Below, one piece after another: positions 1 through 13,640 of a DNA stretch of 64,000 nucleotides. Below the pieces are notes generated by a model. That model ran no database searches and was not told where the DNA came from. It worked only from the letters and a program-made list of their open reading frames with translations. Positions within the stretch are counted from its first letter, which is position 1; each line of letters opens with the position of its first letter. Both the position numbers and the translations under genes were made by a program. The DNA is from Hyperoplus lanceolatus (taxonomy: Eukaryota; Chordata; Actinopteri; Uranoscopiformes; Ammodytidae), in the NCBI GenBank assembly GCA_026929865.2, contig CM049410.1, positions 30,188,501-30,252,500 on the forward strand, read 5' to 3'.

Positions 1-1806
1 ATTCAATTTTTAAAAAAACATCCTGTTATTCCAGAGTCATTCCACTCCAGCGTCATAGTCCACGACCCCTCGAGGCCACACAAAAAGTTTCAGGACATTC
101 TGATGTGTAGTTTCAAAATTAAAGCGCACTAGATATTGAAAATATGAGAGAAATTACATATGATTTTGGATTCAATTAAAAAAAAAACGCCCTGTTATTC
201 CAGAGTCATTCCACTCCAGGGTCATAGTTCACAACCCCATGAGGTCACCCAAGAAGTTTCAGGACATTCTGATGTGTAGTTTCAAAATAAAAGCCCACTA
301 GATATTGAAAATATGAGAGAAATTAGATATGATTTTGGATTCAATTTTTAAAAAAACGCCCTGTTATTCCAGAGTCATTCCACTCCAGGGTCATAGTTCA
401 CGACCCCATGAGGCCACACAAAAAGTTTCAGGACATTCTGATGTGTAGTTTCAGAATAAAAGCCCACTAGATATTGAAAATATGAGAGAAATTAGATATG
501 ATTTTGGATTCAATTATAAAAAAAACGCCCTGTTATTCCAGAGAAATTCCACTCCAGGGTGATAGTTCAAGGCCGCATGAGGCCACACAAAAAGTTTCAG
601 GACATTCTGATGTGTAGTTTCAGAATAAAAGCCCACTAGATATTGAAAATATGAGAAAAATTAGATATGATTTTGGATTCAATTTTAAAAAAAACGCCCT
701 GTTATTCCATAGTCATTCCACTCCAGGGTCATAGTTCACAACCCCATGAGGTCCCCCAAGAAGTTTCAGGACATTCTGATGTGTAGTTTCAAAATAAAAG
801 CCCACTAGATATTGAAAATATGAGAGAAATTAGATATGATTTTGGATTAAATTAAAAAAAAAAACGCCCTGTTATTCCAGAGTCATTCCACTCCAGCGTC
901 ATAGTCCACGACCCCTCGAGGCCACACAAAAAGTTTCAGGACATTCTGATGTGTAGTTTCAAAATTAAAGCCCACTAGATATTGAAAATATGAGAGAAAT
1001 TAGATATGATTTTGGATTCAATTTAAAAAAAAACGCCCTGTTATTCCAGAGTCATTCCACTCCAGGGTCATAGTTCACAACCCCATGAGGTCACCCAAGA
1101 AGTTTCAGGACATTCTGATGTGTAGTTTCAGAATAAAAGCCCACTAGATATTGAAAATATGAGAGAAATTAGATATGATTTTGGATTCAATTTTTAAAAA
1201 AACGCCCTGTTATTCCAGAGTCATTCCACTCCAGGGTCATAGTTCACAACCCCATGAGGTCAACCAAGAATTTAGGACATTCTGATGTGAATTTTCAAAA
1301 TAAAAGCCCACTAGATATTGAAAATATGAGAGAAATTTGATATGATTTTGGATTCAATTTTTAGAAAAACGCCCTGCTATTCCAGAGTCATTCCACTCCA
1401 TGGGTCATAGTTCGCAACCCCATGAGGTCCCCCAAGAACTTTCAGGACATTCTGATGTGTAGTTTTAAAATAAAAGCCCACTAGATATTGAAAATATGAG
1501 AGAAATTAGATACGATTTTGGTTTCAATTTAAAAAAAAACGCCCTGTTATTCCAGAGTCATTCCACTCCAGGGTCATAGTTCACGACCCCATGAGGCCAC
1601 AAAAACAGTTTCAGGACATTCTGATGTGTAGTTTCAGAATGAAAGCCCACTAGATATTGAAAGTATGAGAGAAATTAGATATGATTTTGGATTCAATTTA
1701 AAAAAAAACGCCCTGTTATTCCAGAGTCATTCCACTCCAGGGTCATAGTTCACAACCCCATGAGGTCACCCAAGAAGTTTCAGGACATTCTGATGTGTAC
1801 TTTCAG

Positions 1807-2094
1807 GGTGACCTCATGGGGTGACCTCATGGGGTTGTGAACTTTGACCCTGGAGTTGAATGACTCTGAATAACAGGGCGTTTTTTAAATTGAATCCAAA
1901 ATCATATCTAATTTCTCTCATATTTTCAATATCAAGTGGGCTTTTTATTCTGAAACTACACATCAGAATGTCCTGAAACTTGTGTGTGGCCTCATGGGGT
2001 CGTGAACTATGACCCTGGAGTGGAATTTTTCTGGAATAACAGGGCGTTTTTTTAATTGAATCCGAAATCATATCTAATTTGTCTCTTATTTTCA
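1807..2094 (-). repeat. Inverted satellite block, copy 1
   Basis: About 1.7 monomers run in the opposite orientation, entered through GGGTGACCTCATGGGGTGAC and left through TATTTTCAAAATTAG. Together with the flanking direct monomers it could fold into a long hairpin. The same two junctions recur at the other inverted blocks in this window. Confidence 0.92.
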
Positions 2095-4087
2095 AAATTA
2101 GATATGATTTTGGATTACATTTTAAAAAAAACTCCCTGTTATTCCAGAGTCATTCCACTCCAGGGTCATAGTTCACGACCCCATGAGGCCACACAAAAAG
2201 TTTCAGGACATTCTGATGTGTAGTTTCAGAATAAAAGCCCTCTAGATATTGAAAATATGAGAAAAATTAGATATGATTTTGGATTCAATTTAAAAAAAAA
2301 ACCCCTGTTATTCCAGAGTCATTCCACTCCAGGGTCATAGTTCACAACCCCATGAGGTCCCCCAAGAAGTTTCAGGACATTCTGATGTGTAGTTTCAAAA
2401 TAAAAGCCCACTAGATATTGAAAATATGAGAGAAATTAGATATGATTTTGGATTAAATTAAAAAAAAAAGCCCTGTTATTCCAGAGTCATTCCACTCCAG
2501 CGTCATAGTCCACGACCACTCGAGGCCAAACAAAAAGTTTCAGGACATTCTGATGTGTAGTTTCAAAATTAAAGCGCACTAGATATTGAAAATATGAGAG
2601 AAATTACATATGATTTTGGATTAAATTTTTAAAAAAACGCCCTGTTATTCCAGAGTCATTCCACTCCAGGGTCATAGTTCACGACCCCATGAGGCCACAC
2701 AAACAGTTTCAGGACATTCTGATGTGTAGTTTCAGAATAAAAGCCCACTAGATATTGAAAATATGAGAGAAATTAGATAAGATTTTGGTTTCAATTTAAA
2801 AAAAAACGCCCTGTTATTCCAGAGTCATTCCACTCCAGGGTCATAGTTCACGACCCCATGAGGCCACAAAAACAGTTTCAGGACATTCTGATGTGTAGTT
2901 TCAGAATAAAAGCCCACTAGATATTGAAAGTATGAGAGAAATTAGATATGATTTTGGATTCAATTTAAAAAAAAAACGCCCTGTTATTCCAGAGTCATTC
3001 CACTCCAGGGTGATAGTTCACAACCCCATGAGGTCCCCCGAGAACTTTAAGGACATTCTGATGTGTAGTTTCAAAATAAAAGCCCACAAGATATTGAAAA
3101 TATGAGAGAAATTAGATATGATTTTGGATTCAATTTTTAAAAAAACACCCTGTTATTCCAGAGTCATTCCACTCCAGCGTCATAGTACACGACCCCTCGA
3201 GGCCACACAAAAAGTTTCAGGACATTCTGATGTGTAGTTTCAAAATTAAAGCGCACTAGATATTAAAAATATGAGAGAAATTACATATGATTTTGGATTC
3301 AATTTAAAAAAAAACGCCCTGTTATTCCAGAGTCATTCCACTCCAGGGTCATAGTTCACAACCCCATGAGGTCACCCAAGAAGTTTCAGGACATTCTGAT
3401 GTGTAGATTCAAAATAAAAGCCCACTAGATATTGAAAATATGAGAGAAATTAGATATGATTTTGGATTCAATTTTTAAAAAAACGCCCTGTTATTCCAGA
3501 GTCATTCCACTCCAGGGTCATAGTTCACGACCCCATGAAGCCACACAAAAAGTTTCAGGATATTCTGATGTGTACTTTCAAAATAAAAGCCCACTTGATA
3601 TTGAAAATATGAGAGAAATTAGATATGATTTTGGATTCAATTTTTAAAAAAACGCCATGTTATTCCAGAGTCATTCCACTCCAGGGTCATAGTTCACAAC
3701 CCCATGAGGTCAACCAAGAATTTAGGACATTCTGATGTGCATTTTCAAAATAAAAGCCCACTAGATATTGAAAATATGAGAGAAATTTGATATGATTTTG
3801 GATTCAATTTTTAGAAAAACGCCCTGTTATTCCAGAGTCATTCCACTCCAGGGTCATAGTTCACAACCCCATGAGGTCCCCCAAGAACTTTCAGGACATT
3901 CTGATGTGTAGTTTCAAAATAAAAGCCCACTAGATATTGAAAATATGAGAGAAATTAGATACGATTTTGGATTCAATTTAAAAAAAAAAACGCCCTGTTA
4001 TTCCAGAGTCATTCCACTGCAGGGTCATAATTCACAACCCCATGAGGTCACAAAAGAAGATTCAGGACATTCTGATGTGTACTTTCA

Positions 4088-4380
4088 GGGTGACCTCATG
4101 GGGTGACCTCATGGGGTTGTGAACTTTGACCCTGGAGTTGAATGACTCTGGAATAACAGGGCGTTTTTTTAAATTGAATCCAAAATAATATCTAATTTCT
4201 CTCATATTTTCAATATCAAGTGGGCTTTTATTCTGAAACTAAACATCAGAATGTCCTGAAACTTTGTGTGTGGCCTCATGGGGTCGTGAACTATGACCCT
4301 GGAGTGGAAATTTTCTGGAATAACAGGGCGTTTTTTTTAATTGAATCCGAAATCATATCTAATTTGTCTCTTATTTTCAA
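4088..4380 (-). repeat. Inverted satellite block, copy 2
   Basis: Same junctions and internal order as the block at 1,807, so it is a duplicate of that rearranged unit rather than an independent inversion. Confidence 0.92.
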
Positions 4381-5694
4381 AATTAGATATGATTTTGGAT
4401 TCAATTAAAAAAAAAAACACCCTGTTATTCCAGAGTCATTCCACTCCAGGGTCATAGTTCACAACCCCATGAGGTCCCCCAAGAAGTTTCAGGACATTCT
4501 GATGTGTAGTTTCAAAATAAAAGCCCACTAGATATTGAAAATATGAGAGAAATTAGATATGATTTTGGATTAAATTTTTAAAAAAAACTCCCTGTTATTC
4601 CAGAGTCATTCCACTCCAGGGTCATAGTTCACGACCCCAAGAGGCCACACAAAAAGTTTCAAGACATTCTGATGTGTAGTTTCAGAATAAAAGCCCACTA
4701 GATATTGAAAATATGAGAAAAATTAGATATGATTTTGGATTCAATTTAAAAAAAACGCCCTGTTATTCCAGAGTCATTCCACTCCAGCGTCATAGTCCAC
4801 GACCCCTCGAGGCCACACAAAAAGTTTCAGGACATTCTGATGTGTAGTTTCAAAATTAAAGCGCACTAGATATTGAAAATATGAGATAAATTACATATGA
4901 TTTTGGATTAAATTTTTAAAAAACGCCCTGTTATTCCAGAGTCATTCCACTCCAGGGTCATAGTTCACGACCCCATGAGGCCACCCAAAAAGTTTCAGGA
5001 CATTCTGATGTGTAGTTTCAGAATAAAAGCCCACTAGATATTGAAAATATGAGAAAATTAGATATGATTTTGGTTTCAATTTTAAAAAAAACGCCCTGTT
5101 ATTCCAGAGTCATTCCACTCCAGGGTCATAGTTCACGACCCCATGAAGCCACACAAAAAGTTTCAGGACATTCTGATGTGTACTTTCAGAATAAAAGCCC
5201 ACTTGATATTGAAAATATGAGAGAAATTAGATATGATTTTGGATTCAATTTTTAAAAAAACGCCATGTTATTCCAGAGTCATTCCACTCCAGGGTCATAG
5301 TTCACAACCCCATGAGGTCAACCAAGAATTTAGGACATTCTGATGTGCATTTTCAAAATAAAAGCCCACTAGATATTGAAAATATGAGAGAAATTTGATA
5401 TGATTTTGGATTCAATTTTTAGAAAAACGCCCTGTTATTCCAGAGTCATTCCACTCCAGGGTCATAGTTCACAACCCCATGAGGTCCCCCAAGAACTTTC
5501 AGGACATTCTGATGTGTAGTTTCAAAATAAAAGCCCACTAGATATTGAAAATATGAGAAAAATTAGATATGATTTTGGATTCAATTTAAAAAAAAAACGC
5601 CCTGTTATTCCAGAGTCATTCCACTGCAGGGTCATAATTCACAACCCCATGAGGTCACAAAAGAAGATTCAGGACATTCTGATGTGTACTTTCA

Positions 5695-5984
5695 GGGTGA
5701 CCTCATGGGGTGACCTCATGGGGTTGTGAACTTTGACCCTGGAGTTGAATGACTCTGGAATAACAGGGCGTTTTTTTAAATTGAATCCAAAATAATATCT
5801 AATTTCTCTCATATTTTCAATATCAAGTGGGCTTTTTCTGAAACTAAACATCAGAATGTCCTGAAACTTTGTGTGGCCTCATGGGGTCGTGAACTATGAC
5901 CCTGGAGTGGAATTTTCTGGAATAACAGGGCGTTTTTTTTTTAATTGAATCCGAAATCATATCTAATTTGTCTCTTATTTTCAA
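5695..5984 (-). repeat. Inverted satellite block, copy 3
   Basis: Same junctions as copies 1 and 2. The block and its flank (about 5,049-6,130) closely repeat 3,456-4,540, showing amplification of a larger unit that contains the inversion. Confidence 0.92.
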
Positions 5985-6694
5985 AATTAGATATGATTTT
6001 GGATTCAATTAAAAAAAAACACCCTGTTATTCCAGAGTCATTCCACTCCAGGGTCATAGTTCACAACCCCATGAGGTCCCCCAAGAAGTTTCAGGACATT
6101 CTGATGTGTAGTTTCAAAATAAAAGCCCACTAGATATTGAAAATATGAGAGAAATTAGATATGATTTTGGATTAAATTTTTAAAAAAACTCCCTGTTATT
6201 CCAGAGTCATTCCACTCCAGGGTCATAGTTCACGACCCCAAGAGGCCACACAAAAAGTTTCAAAACATTCTGATGTGTAGTTTCAGAATAAAAGCCCACT
6301 AGATATTGAAAATATGAGAAAAATTAGATATGATTTTGGATTCAATTTAAAAAAAAACGCCCTGTTATTCCAGAGTCATTCCACTCCAGCGTCATAGTCC
6401 ACGACCCCTCGAGGCCACACAAAAAGTTTCAGGACATTCTGATGTGTAGTTTCAAAATTAAAGCGCACTAGATATTGAAAATATGAGAGAAATTACATAT
6501 GATTTTGGATTAAATTTTTAAAAAAACGCCCTGTTATTCCAGAGTCATTCCACTCCAGGGTCATAGTTCACGACCCCATGAGGCCACACAAACAGTTTCA
6601 GGACATTCTGATGTGTAGTTTCAGAATAAAAGCCCACTAGATATTGAAAATATGAGAAAATTAGATATGATTTTGGTTTCAATTTTAAAAAAAA

Positions 6695-8215
6695 CGCCCT
6701 GTTATTCCAGAGTCATTCCACTCCAGGGTCATAGTTCAAGACCCCATGAGGCCACAAAAACAGTTTCAGGACATTCTGATGTGTAGTTTCAGAAAAAAAG
6801 CCCACTAGATATTGAAAGTATGAGAGAAATTAGATATGATTTTGGATTCAATTTTAAAAAAAACGCCCTGTTATTCCAGAGTCATTCCACTCCAGGGTCA
6901 TAGTTCACAACCCCATGAGGTCACCCAAGAAGTTTCAGGACATTCTGATGTGTAGTTTCAAAATAAAAGCCCACTAGATATTGAAAATATGAGAGAAATT
7001 AGATATGATTTTGGATTCAATTTAAAAAAAAAAACGCCCTGTTATTCCAGAGTCATTCCACTCCAGGGTCATAGTTCAAAACCCCATGAGGTCCCCCAAG
7101 AACTTTCAGGACATTCTGATGTGTAGTTTCAAAATAAAAGCCCACAAGATATTGAAAATATGAGAGAAATTAGATATGATTTTGGATTCAATTTTTAAAA
7201 AAACACCCTGTTATTCCAGAGTCATTCCACTCCAGCGTCATAGTCCACGACCCCTCGAGGCCACACAAAAAGTTTCAGGACATTCTGATGTGTAGTTTCA
7301 AAATTAAAGCGCACTAGATATTGAAAATATGAGAGAAATTACAAATGATTTTGGATTCAATTTAAAAAAAAACGCCCTGTTATTCCAGAGTCATTCCACT
7401 CCAGGGTCATAGTTCAAAACCCCATGAGGTCACCCAAGAAGTTTCAGGACATTCTGATGTGTAGTTTCAGAATAAAAGCCCACTAGATATTGAAAATATG
7501 AGAGAAATTAGATATGATTTTGGATTCAATTTTTAAAAAAAACTCCCTGTTATTCCAGAGTCATTCCACACCAGGGTCATAGTTCACGACCCCATGAGGC
7601 CACACAAAAAGTTTCAGGACATTCTGATGTGTAGTTTCAGAATAAAAGCCCACTAGATATTGAAAATATGAGAAAAATTAGATATGATTTTGGATTCAAT
7701 TTAAAAAAAAACGCCCTGTTATTCCAGAGTCATTCCACTCCAGGGTCATAGTTCACAACCCCATGAGGTCCCCCAAGAACTTTCAGGACATTCTGATGTG
7801 TAGTTTCAAAATAAAAGCCCACAAGATATTGAAAATATGAGAGAAATTAGATATAATTTTGGATTCAATTTTTAAAAAAACACCCTGTTATTCCAGAGTC
7901 ATTCCACTCCAGCGTCATAGTACACGACCCCTCGAGGCCACACAAAAAGTTTCAGGACATTCTGATGTGTAGTTTCAAAATTAAAGCGCACTAGATATTG
8001 AAAATATGAGAGAAATTACATATGATTTTGGATTCAATTAAAAAAAAAACGCCCTGTTATTCCAGAGTCATTCCACTCCAGGGTCATAGTTCACAACCCC
8101 ATGAGGTCACCCAAGAAGTTTCAGGACATTCTGATGTGTAGTTTCAAAATAAAAGCCCACTAGATATTGAAAATATGAGAGAAATTAGATATGATTTTGG
8201 ATTCAATTTTTAAAA
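6695..8215 (+). repeat. Higher-order repeat block of the satellite, copy 1
   Basis: A fixed order of monomer variants recurs. It starts after a monomer ending in TTGGTTTCAATTT, then has a GGCCACAAAAACAG monomer with AGAAAAAAAGCCC and GAAAGTATGAG, then B types, a CCCCTCGAGG monomer, an A type with ATTCCACACCAGG, a B type with CCCACAAGATATTG, and another CCCCTCGAGG monomer about 675 bp after the first. Comparable blocks lie at about 12,116-13,640, 18,004-19,200 and 24,773-25,770, with a partial one at 15,655-16,850. Confidence 0.82.
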
Positions 8216-8992
8216 AAACGCCCTGTTATTCCAGAGTCATTCCACTCCAGGGTCATAGTTCACGACCCCATGAAGCCACACAAAAAGTTTCAGGATATTC
8301 TGATGTGTACTTTCAAAATAAAAGCCCACTTGATATTGAAAATATCAGCGAAATTAGATATGATTTTGGATTCAATTTTTAAAAAAACGCCCTGTTATTC
8401 CAGAGTCATTCCACTCCAGGGTCATAGTTCACGACCCCATGAGGCCACACAAAAAGTTTCAGGACATTCTGATGTGTAGTTTCAGAATAAAAGCCCACTA
8501 GATATTGAAAATATGAGAGAAATTAGATATGATTTTGGATTACATTTTTAAAAAAACGCCCTGTTATTCCAGAGTCATTCCACTCCAGGGTCATAGTTCA
8601 CGACCCCATGAGGTCCCCCAAGAAGTTTCAGGACATTCTGATGTGTAGTTCCAGAATAAAAGCCCACTAGATATTGAAAATATGAGAGAAATTAGATATG
8701 ATTTTGGATTCAATTTTTTTAAAAAACGCCCTGTTATTCCAGAGTCATTCCACTCCAGGGTCATAGTTCACAACCCCATGAGGTCCCCCAAGAACTTTCA
8801 GGACATTCTGATGTGTAGTTTCAAAATAAAAGCCCACTTGATATTGAACATATCAGAGAAATTATATATGATTTTGGATTCAATTTTTAAAAAAACACCC
8901 TGTTATTCCAGAGTCATTCCACTGCAGGGTCATAATTCACAACCCCATGAGGTCACACAAGAAGATTCAGGACATTCTGATGTGTACTTTCA

Positions 8993-9288
8993 GGGTGACC
9001 TCATGGGTTGACCTCATGGGGTTGTGAACTTTGACCCTGGAGTTGAATCACTCTGGAATAACAGGGCGTTTTTTTTAAATTGAATCCAAAATCATATTTA
9101 ATTTCTCTCATATTTTCAATATCAAGTGGGCTTTTATTCTGAAACTACACATCAGAATGTCCTGAAACTTTGTGTTTGGCCTCATGGGGTCGTGAACTAT
9201 GACCCTGGAGTGGAATTTTTCTGGAATAACAGGGCGTTTTTTTTTTAATTGAATCCGAAATCATATCTAATTTGTCTCATATTTTCAA
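8993..9288 (-). repeat. Inverted satellite block, copy 4
   Basis: Same junctions. The entry reads GGGTTGACC instead of GGGGTGACC, a variant shared with the damaged blocks near 17,460 and 21,180. Confidence 0.9.
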
Positions 9289-10437
9289 AATTAGATATGA
9301 TTTTGGATTCAATTAAAAACAAAAACGCCCTGTTATTCCAGAGTCATTCCACTCCAGGGTCATAGTTCACAACCCCATGAGGTCCCCCAAGAAGTTTCAG
9401 GACATTCTGATGTGTAGTTTCAAAATAAAAGCCCACTAGATATTGAAAATATGAGAGAAATTAGATATGATTTTGGATTAAATTTAAAAAAAAAAACCCT
9501 GTTATTCCAGAGTCATTCCACTCCAGGGTCATAGTTCACGACCCCATGAGGCCACACAAAAAGCTTCAGGACATTCTGATGTGTAGTTTCAGAATAAAAG
9601 CCCACAAGATATTGAAAATATGAGAAAAATTAGATATGATTTTGGATTCAATTTTAAAAAAAACGCCCTGTTATTCCAGAGTCATTCCACTCCAGGGTCA
9701 TAGTTCACAACCACATGAGGTCCCCCAAGAAGTTTCAGGACATTCTGATGTGTAGTTTCAAAATAAAAGCCCACTAGATATTGAAAATATGAGAGAAATT
9801 AGATATGATTTAGGATTCAATTTTTAAAAAAACACCCTGTTATTCCAGAGTCATTCCACTCCAGCGTCATAGTCCACGACCCCTCGAGGCCACACAAAAA
9901 GTTTCAGGACATTCTGATGTGTAGTTTCAAAATTAAAGCGCACTAGATATTGAAAATATGAGAGAAATTACATATGATTTTGGATTAAATTTTTAAAAAA
10001 ACGCCCTGTTATTCCAGAATCATTCCACTCCAGGGTCATAGTTCACGACCCCATGAGGCCACACAAAAAGTTTCAGGACATTCTGATGTGTAGTTTCAGA
10101 ATAAAAGCCCACTAGATATTGAAAATATGAGAGAAATTAGATATGATTTTGGATTCAATTTTTAAAAAAACACCCTGTTATTCCAGAGTCATTCCACTCC
10201 AGCGTCATAGTACACGACCCCTCGAGGCCACACAAAAAGTTTCAGGACATTCTGATGTGTAGTTTCAAAATTAAAGCGCACTAGATATTACAAATATGAG
10301 AGAACTTACATATGATTTTGGATTCAATTTTTAAAAAAAACACCCTGTTATTCCAGAGTCATTCCACTGCAGGGTCATAATTCACAACCCCATGAGGTCA
10401 CACAAGAAGATTCAGGACATTCTGATGTGTACTTTCA

Positions 10438-10728
10438 GGGTGACCTCATGGGGTGACCTCATGGGGTTGTGAACTTTGACCCTGGAGTTGAATCACTCTG
10501 GAATAACAGGGCGTTTTTTTTAAATTGAATCCAAAATCATATCTAATTTCTCTCATATTTTCAATATCAAGTGGGCTTTTATTCTGAAACTACACATCAG
10601 AATGTCCTGAAACTTGTGTGTGGCCTCATGGGGTCGTGAACTATGACCCTGGAGTGGAATTTTCTGGAATAACAGGGCGTTTTTTTAATTGAATCCGAAA
10701 TCATATCTAATTTGTATCATATTTTCAA
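10438..10728 (-). repeat. Inverted satellite block, copy 5
   Basis: Same junctions as the other copies and intact over both inverted monomer parts. Confidence 0.9.
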
Positions 10729-12115
10729 AATTAGATATGATTTTGGATTCAATTAAAAAAAAAACGCCCTGTTATTCCAGAGTCATTCCACTCCAGGGTC
10801 ATAGTTCACAACCCCATGAGGTCCCCCAAGAAGTTTCAGGACATTCTGATGTGTAGTTTCAAAATAAAAGCCCACTAGATATTGAAAATATGAGAAAATT
10901 TGGATATGATTTTGGATTCAATTTTTTAAAAAACGCCCTGTTATTCCAGAGTCATTCCACTCCAGGGTCATAGTTCACGACCCCATGAGGCCACACAAAA
11001 AGTTTCAGGACATTCTGATGTGTAGTTGCAGAATAAAAGCCCACTAGATATTGAAAATATGAGAGAAATTTGATATGATTTTGGATTCAATTTTTAGAAA
11101 AACGCCCTGTTATTCCAGAGTCATTCCACTCCAGGGTCATAGTTCACAACCCCATGAGGTCCCCCAAGAAGTTTCAGGACATTCTGATGTGTAGTTTCAA
11201 AATAAAAGCCCACTAGATATTGAAAATATGAGAAAATTTGGATATGATTTTGGATTCAATTTTTTAAAAAACGCCCTGTTATTCCAGAGTCATTCCACTC
11301 CAGGGTCATAGTTCACAACCCCATGAGGTCCCCCAAGAACTTTCAGGACATTCTGATGTGTATTTTCAAAATAAAAGCCCACTAGATATTGAAAATATGA
11401 GATAAATTAGATATGATTTTGGATTCAATTTATAAAAAAACGCCCTGTTATTCCAGAGTCATTCCACTCCAGGGTCATAGTTCACGACCCCATGAGGTCC
11501 CCCAAGAACTTTCAGGACATTCTGATGTGTATTTTCAAAATAAAAGCCCACAAGATATTGAAAATATGAGAGAAATTAGATATGATTTTGGATTCAATTT
11601 AAAAAAAACGCCCTGTTATTCCAGAGTCATTCCACTCCAGGGTCATAGTTCACGACCCCAAGAGGCCACACAAAAAGTTTCAGGACATTCTGATGTGTAG
11701 TTTCAGAATAAAAGCCCACTAGATATTGAAAATATGAGAAAAATTAGATATGATTTTGGATTCAATTAAAAAAAAAACGCCCTGTTATTCCAGAGTCATT
11801 CAACTCCAGCGTCATAGTCCACGACCCCTCGAGGCCACACAAAAAGTTTCAGGACATTCTGATGTGTAGTTTCAAAATTAAAGCGCACTAGATATTGAAA
11901 ATATGAGAGAAATTACATATGATTTTGGATTAAATTTTTAAAAAAACGCCCTGTTATTCCAGAGTCATTCCACTCCAGGGTCATAGTTCACGACCCCATG
12001 AGGCCACACAAACAGTTTCAGGACATTCTGATGTGTAGTTTCAGAATAAAAGCCCACTAGATATTGAAAATATGAGAGTAATTAGATATGTTTTTGTTTT
12101 CAATTTAAAAAAAAA

Positions 12116-13640
12116 CGCCCTGTTATTCCAGAGTCATTCCACTCCAGGGTCATAGTTCACGACCCCATGAGGCCACAAAAACAGTTTCAGGACATTCTGA
12201 TGTGTAGTTTCAGAAAAAAAGCCCACTAGATATTGAAAGTATGAGAGAAATTAGATATGATTTTGGATTCAATTTTAAAAAAAACGCCCTGTTATTCCAG
12301 AGTCATTCCACTCCAGGGTCATAGTTCACAACCCCATGAGGTCACCCAAGAAGTTTCAGGACATTCTGATGTGTAGTTTCAAAATAAAAGCCCACTAGAT
12401 ATTGAAAATATGAGAGAAATTAGATATGATTTTGGATTCAATTTAAAAAAAAAACGCCCTGTTATTCCAGAGTCATTCCACTCCAGGGTCATAGTTCACA
12501 ACCCCATGAGGTCCCCCAAGAACTTTCAGGACATTCTGATGTGTAGTTTCAAAATAAAAGCCCACAAGATATTGAAAATATGAGAGAAATTAGATATGAT
12601 TTTGGATTCAATTTTAAAAAAAACACCCTGTTATTCCAGAGTCATTCCACTCCAGCGTCATAGTCCACGACCCCTCGAGGCCACACAAAAAGTTTCAGGA
12701 CATTCTGATGTGTAGTTTCAAAATTAAAGCGCACTAGATATTGAAAATATGAGAGAAATTACATATGATTTTGGATTCAATTTAAAAAAAACCGCCCTGT
12801 TATTCCAGAGTCATTCCACTCCAGGGTCATAGTTCAAAACCCCATGAGGTCACCCAAGAAGTTTCAGGACATTATGATGTGTAGTTTCAGAATAAAAGCC
12901 CACTAGATATTGAAAATATGAGAGAAATTAGATATGATTTTGGATTCAATTTTTAAAAAAACTCCCTGTTATTCCAGAGTCATTCCACACCAGGGTCATA
13001 GTTCACGACCCCATGAGGCCACACAAAAAGTTTCAGGACATTCTGATGTGTAGTTTCAGAATAAAAGCCCACTAGATATTGAAAATATGAGAAAAATTAG
13101 ATATGATTTTGGATTCAATTTTAAAAAAAACGCCCTGTTATTCCAGAGTCATTCCACTCCAGGGTCATAGTTCACAACCCCATGAGGTCCCCCAAGAACT
13201 TTCAGGACATTCTGATGTGTAGTTTCAAAATAAAAGCCCACAAGATATTGAAAATATGAGAGAAATTAGATATGATTTTGGATTCAATTTTTAAAAAAAC
13301 ACCCTGTTATTCCAGAGTCATTCCACTCCAGCGTCATAGTACACGACCCCTCGAGGCCACACAAAAAGTTTCAGGACATTCTGATGTGTAGTTTCAAAAT
13401 TAAAGCGCACTAGATATTGAAAATATGAGAGAAATTACATATGATTTTGGATTCAATTTAAAAAAAAACGCCCTGTTATTCCAGAGTCATTCCACTCCAG
13501 GGTCATAGTTCACAACCCCATGAGGTCACCCAAGAAGTTTCAGGACATTCTGATGTGTAGTTTCAAAATAAAAGCCCACTAGATATTGAAAATATGAGAG
13601 AAATTAGATATGATTTTGGATTCAATTTTTAAAAAAACGC
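12116..13640 (+). repeat. Higher-order repeat block, copy 2
   Basis: Monomer variants follow the same order as in 6,695-8,215, with only scattered differences. The two CTCGAG monomers are near 12,670 and 13,345. Confidence 0.82.

Noticed and set aside
8682-9011. Open frames of 60-110 codons throughout the satellite, such as this one
   Set aside because: They repeat the translated monomer (ILDSIFKKTPCYSRVIPLQG), shift with tract length, and occur on both strands where the array inverts. No start context or conserved frame supports a protein.
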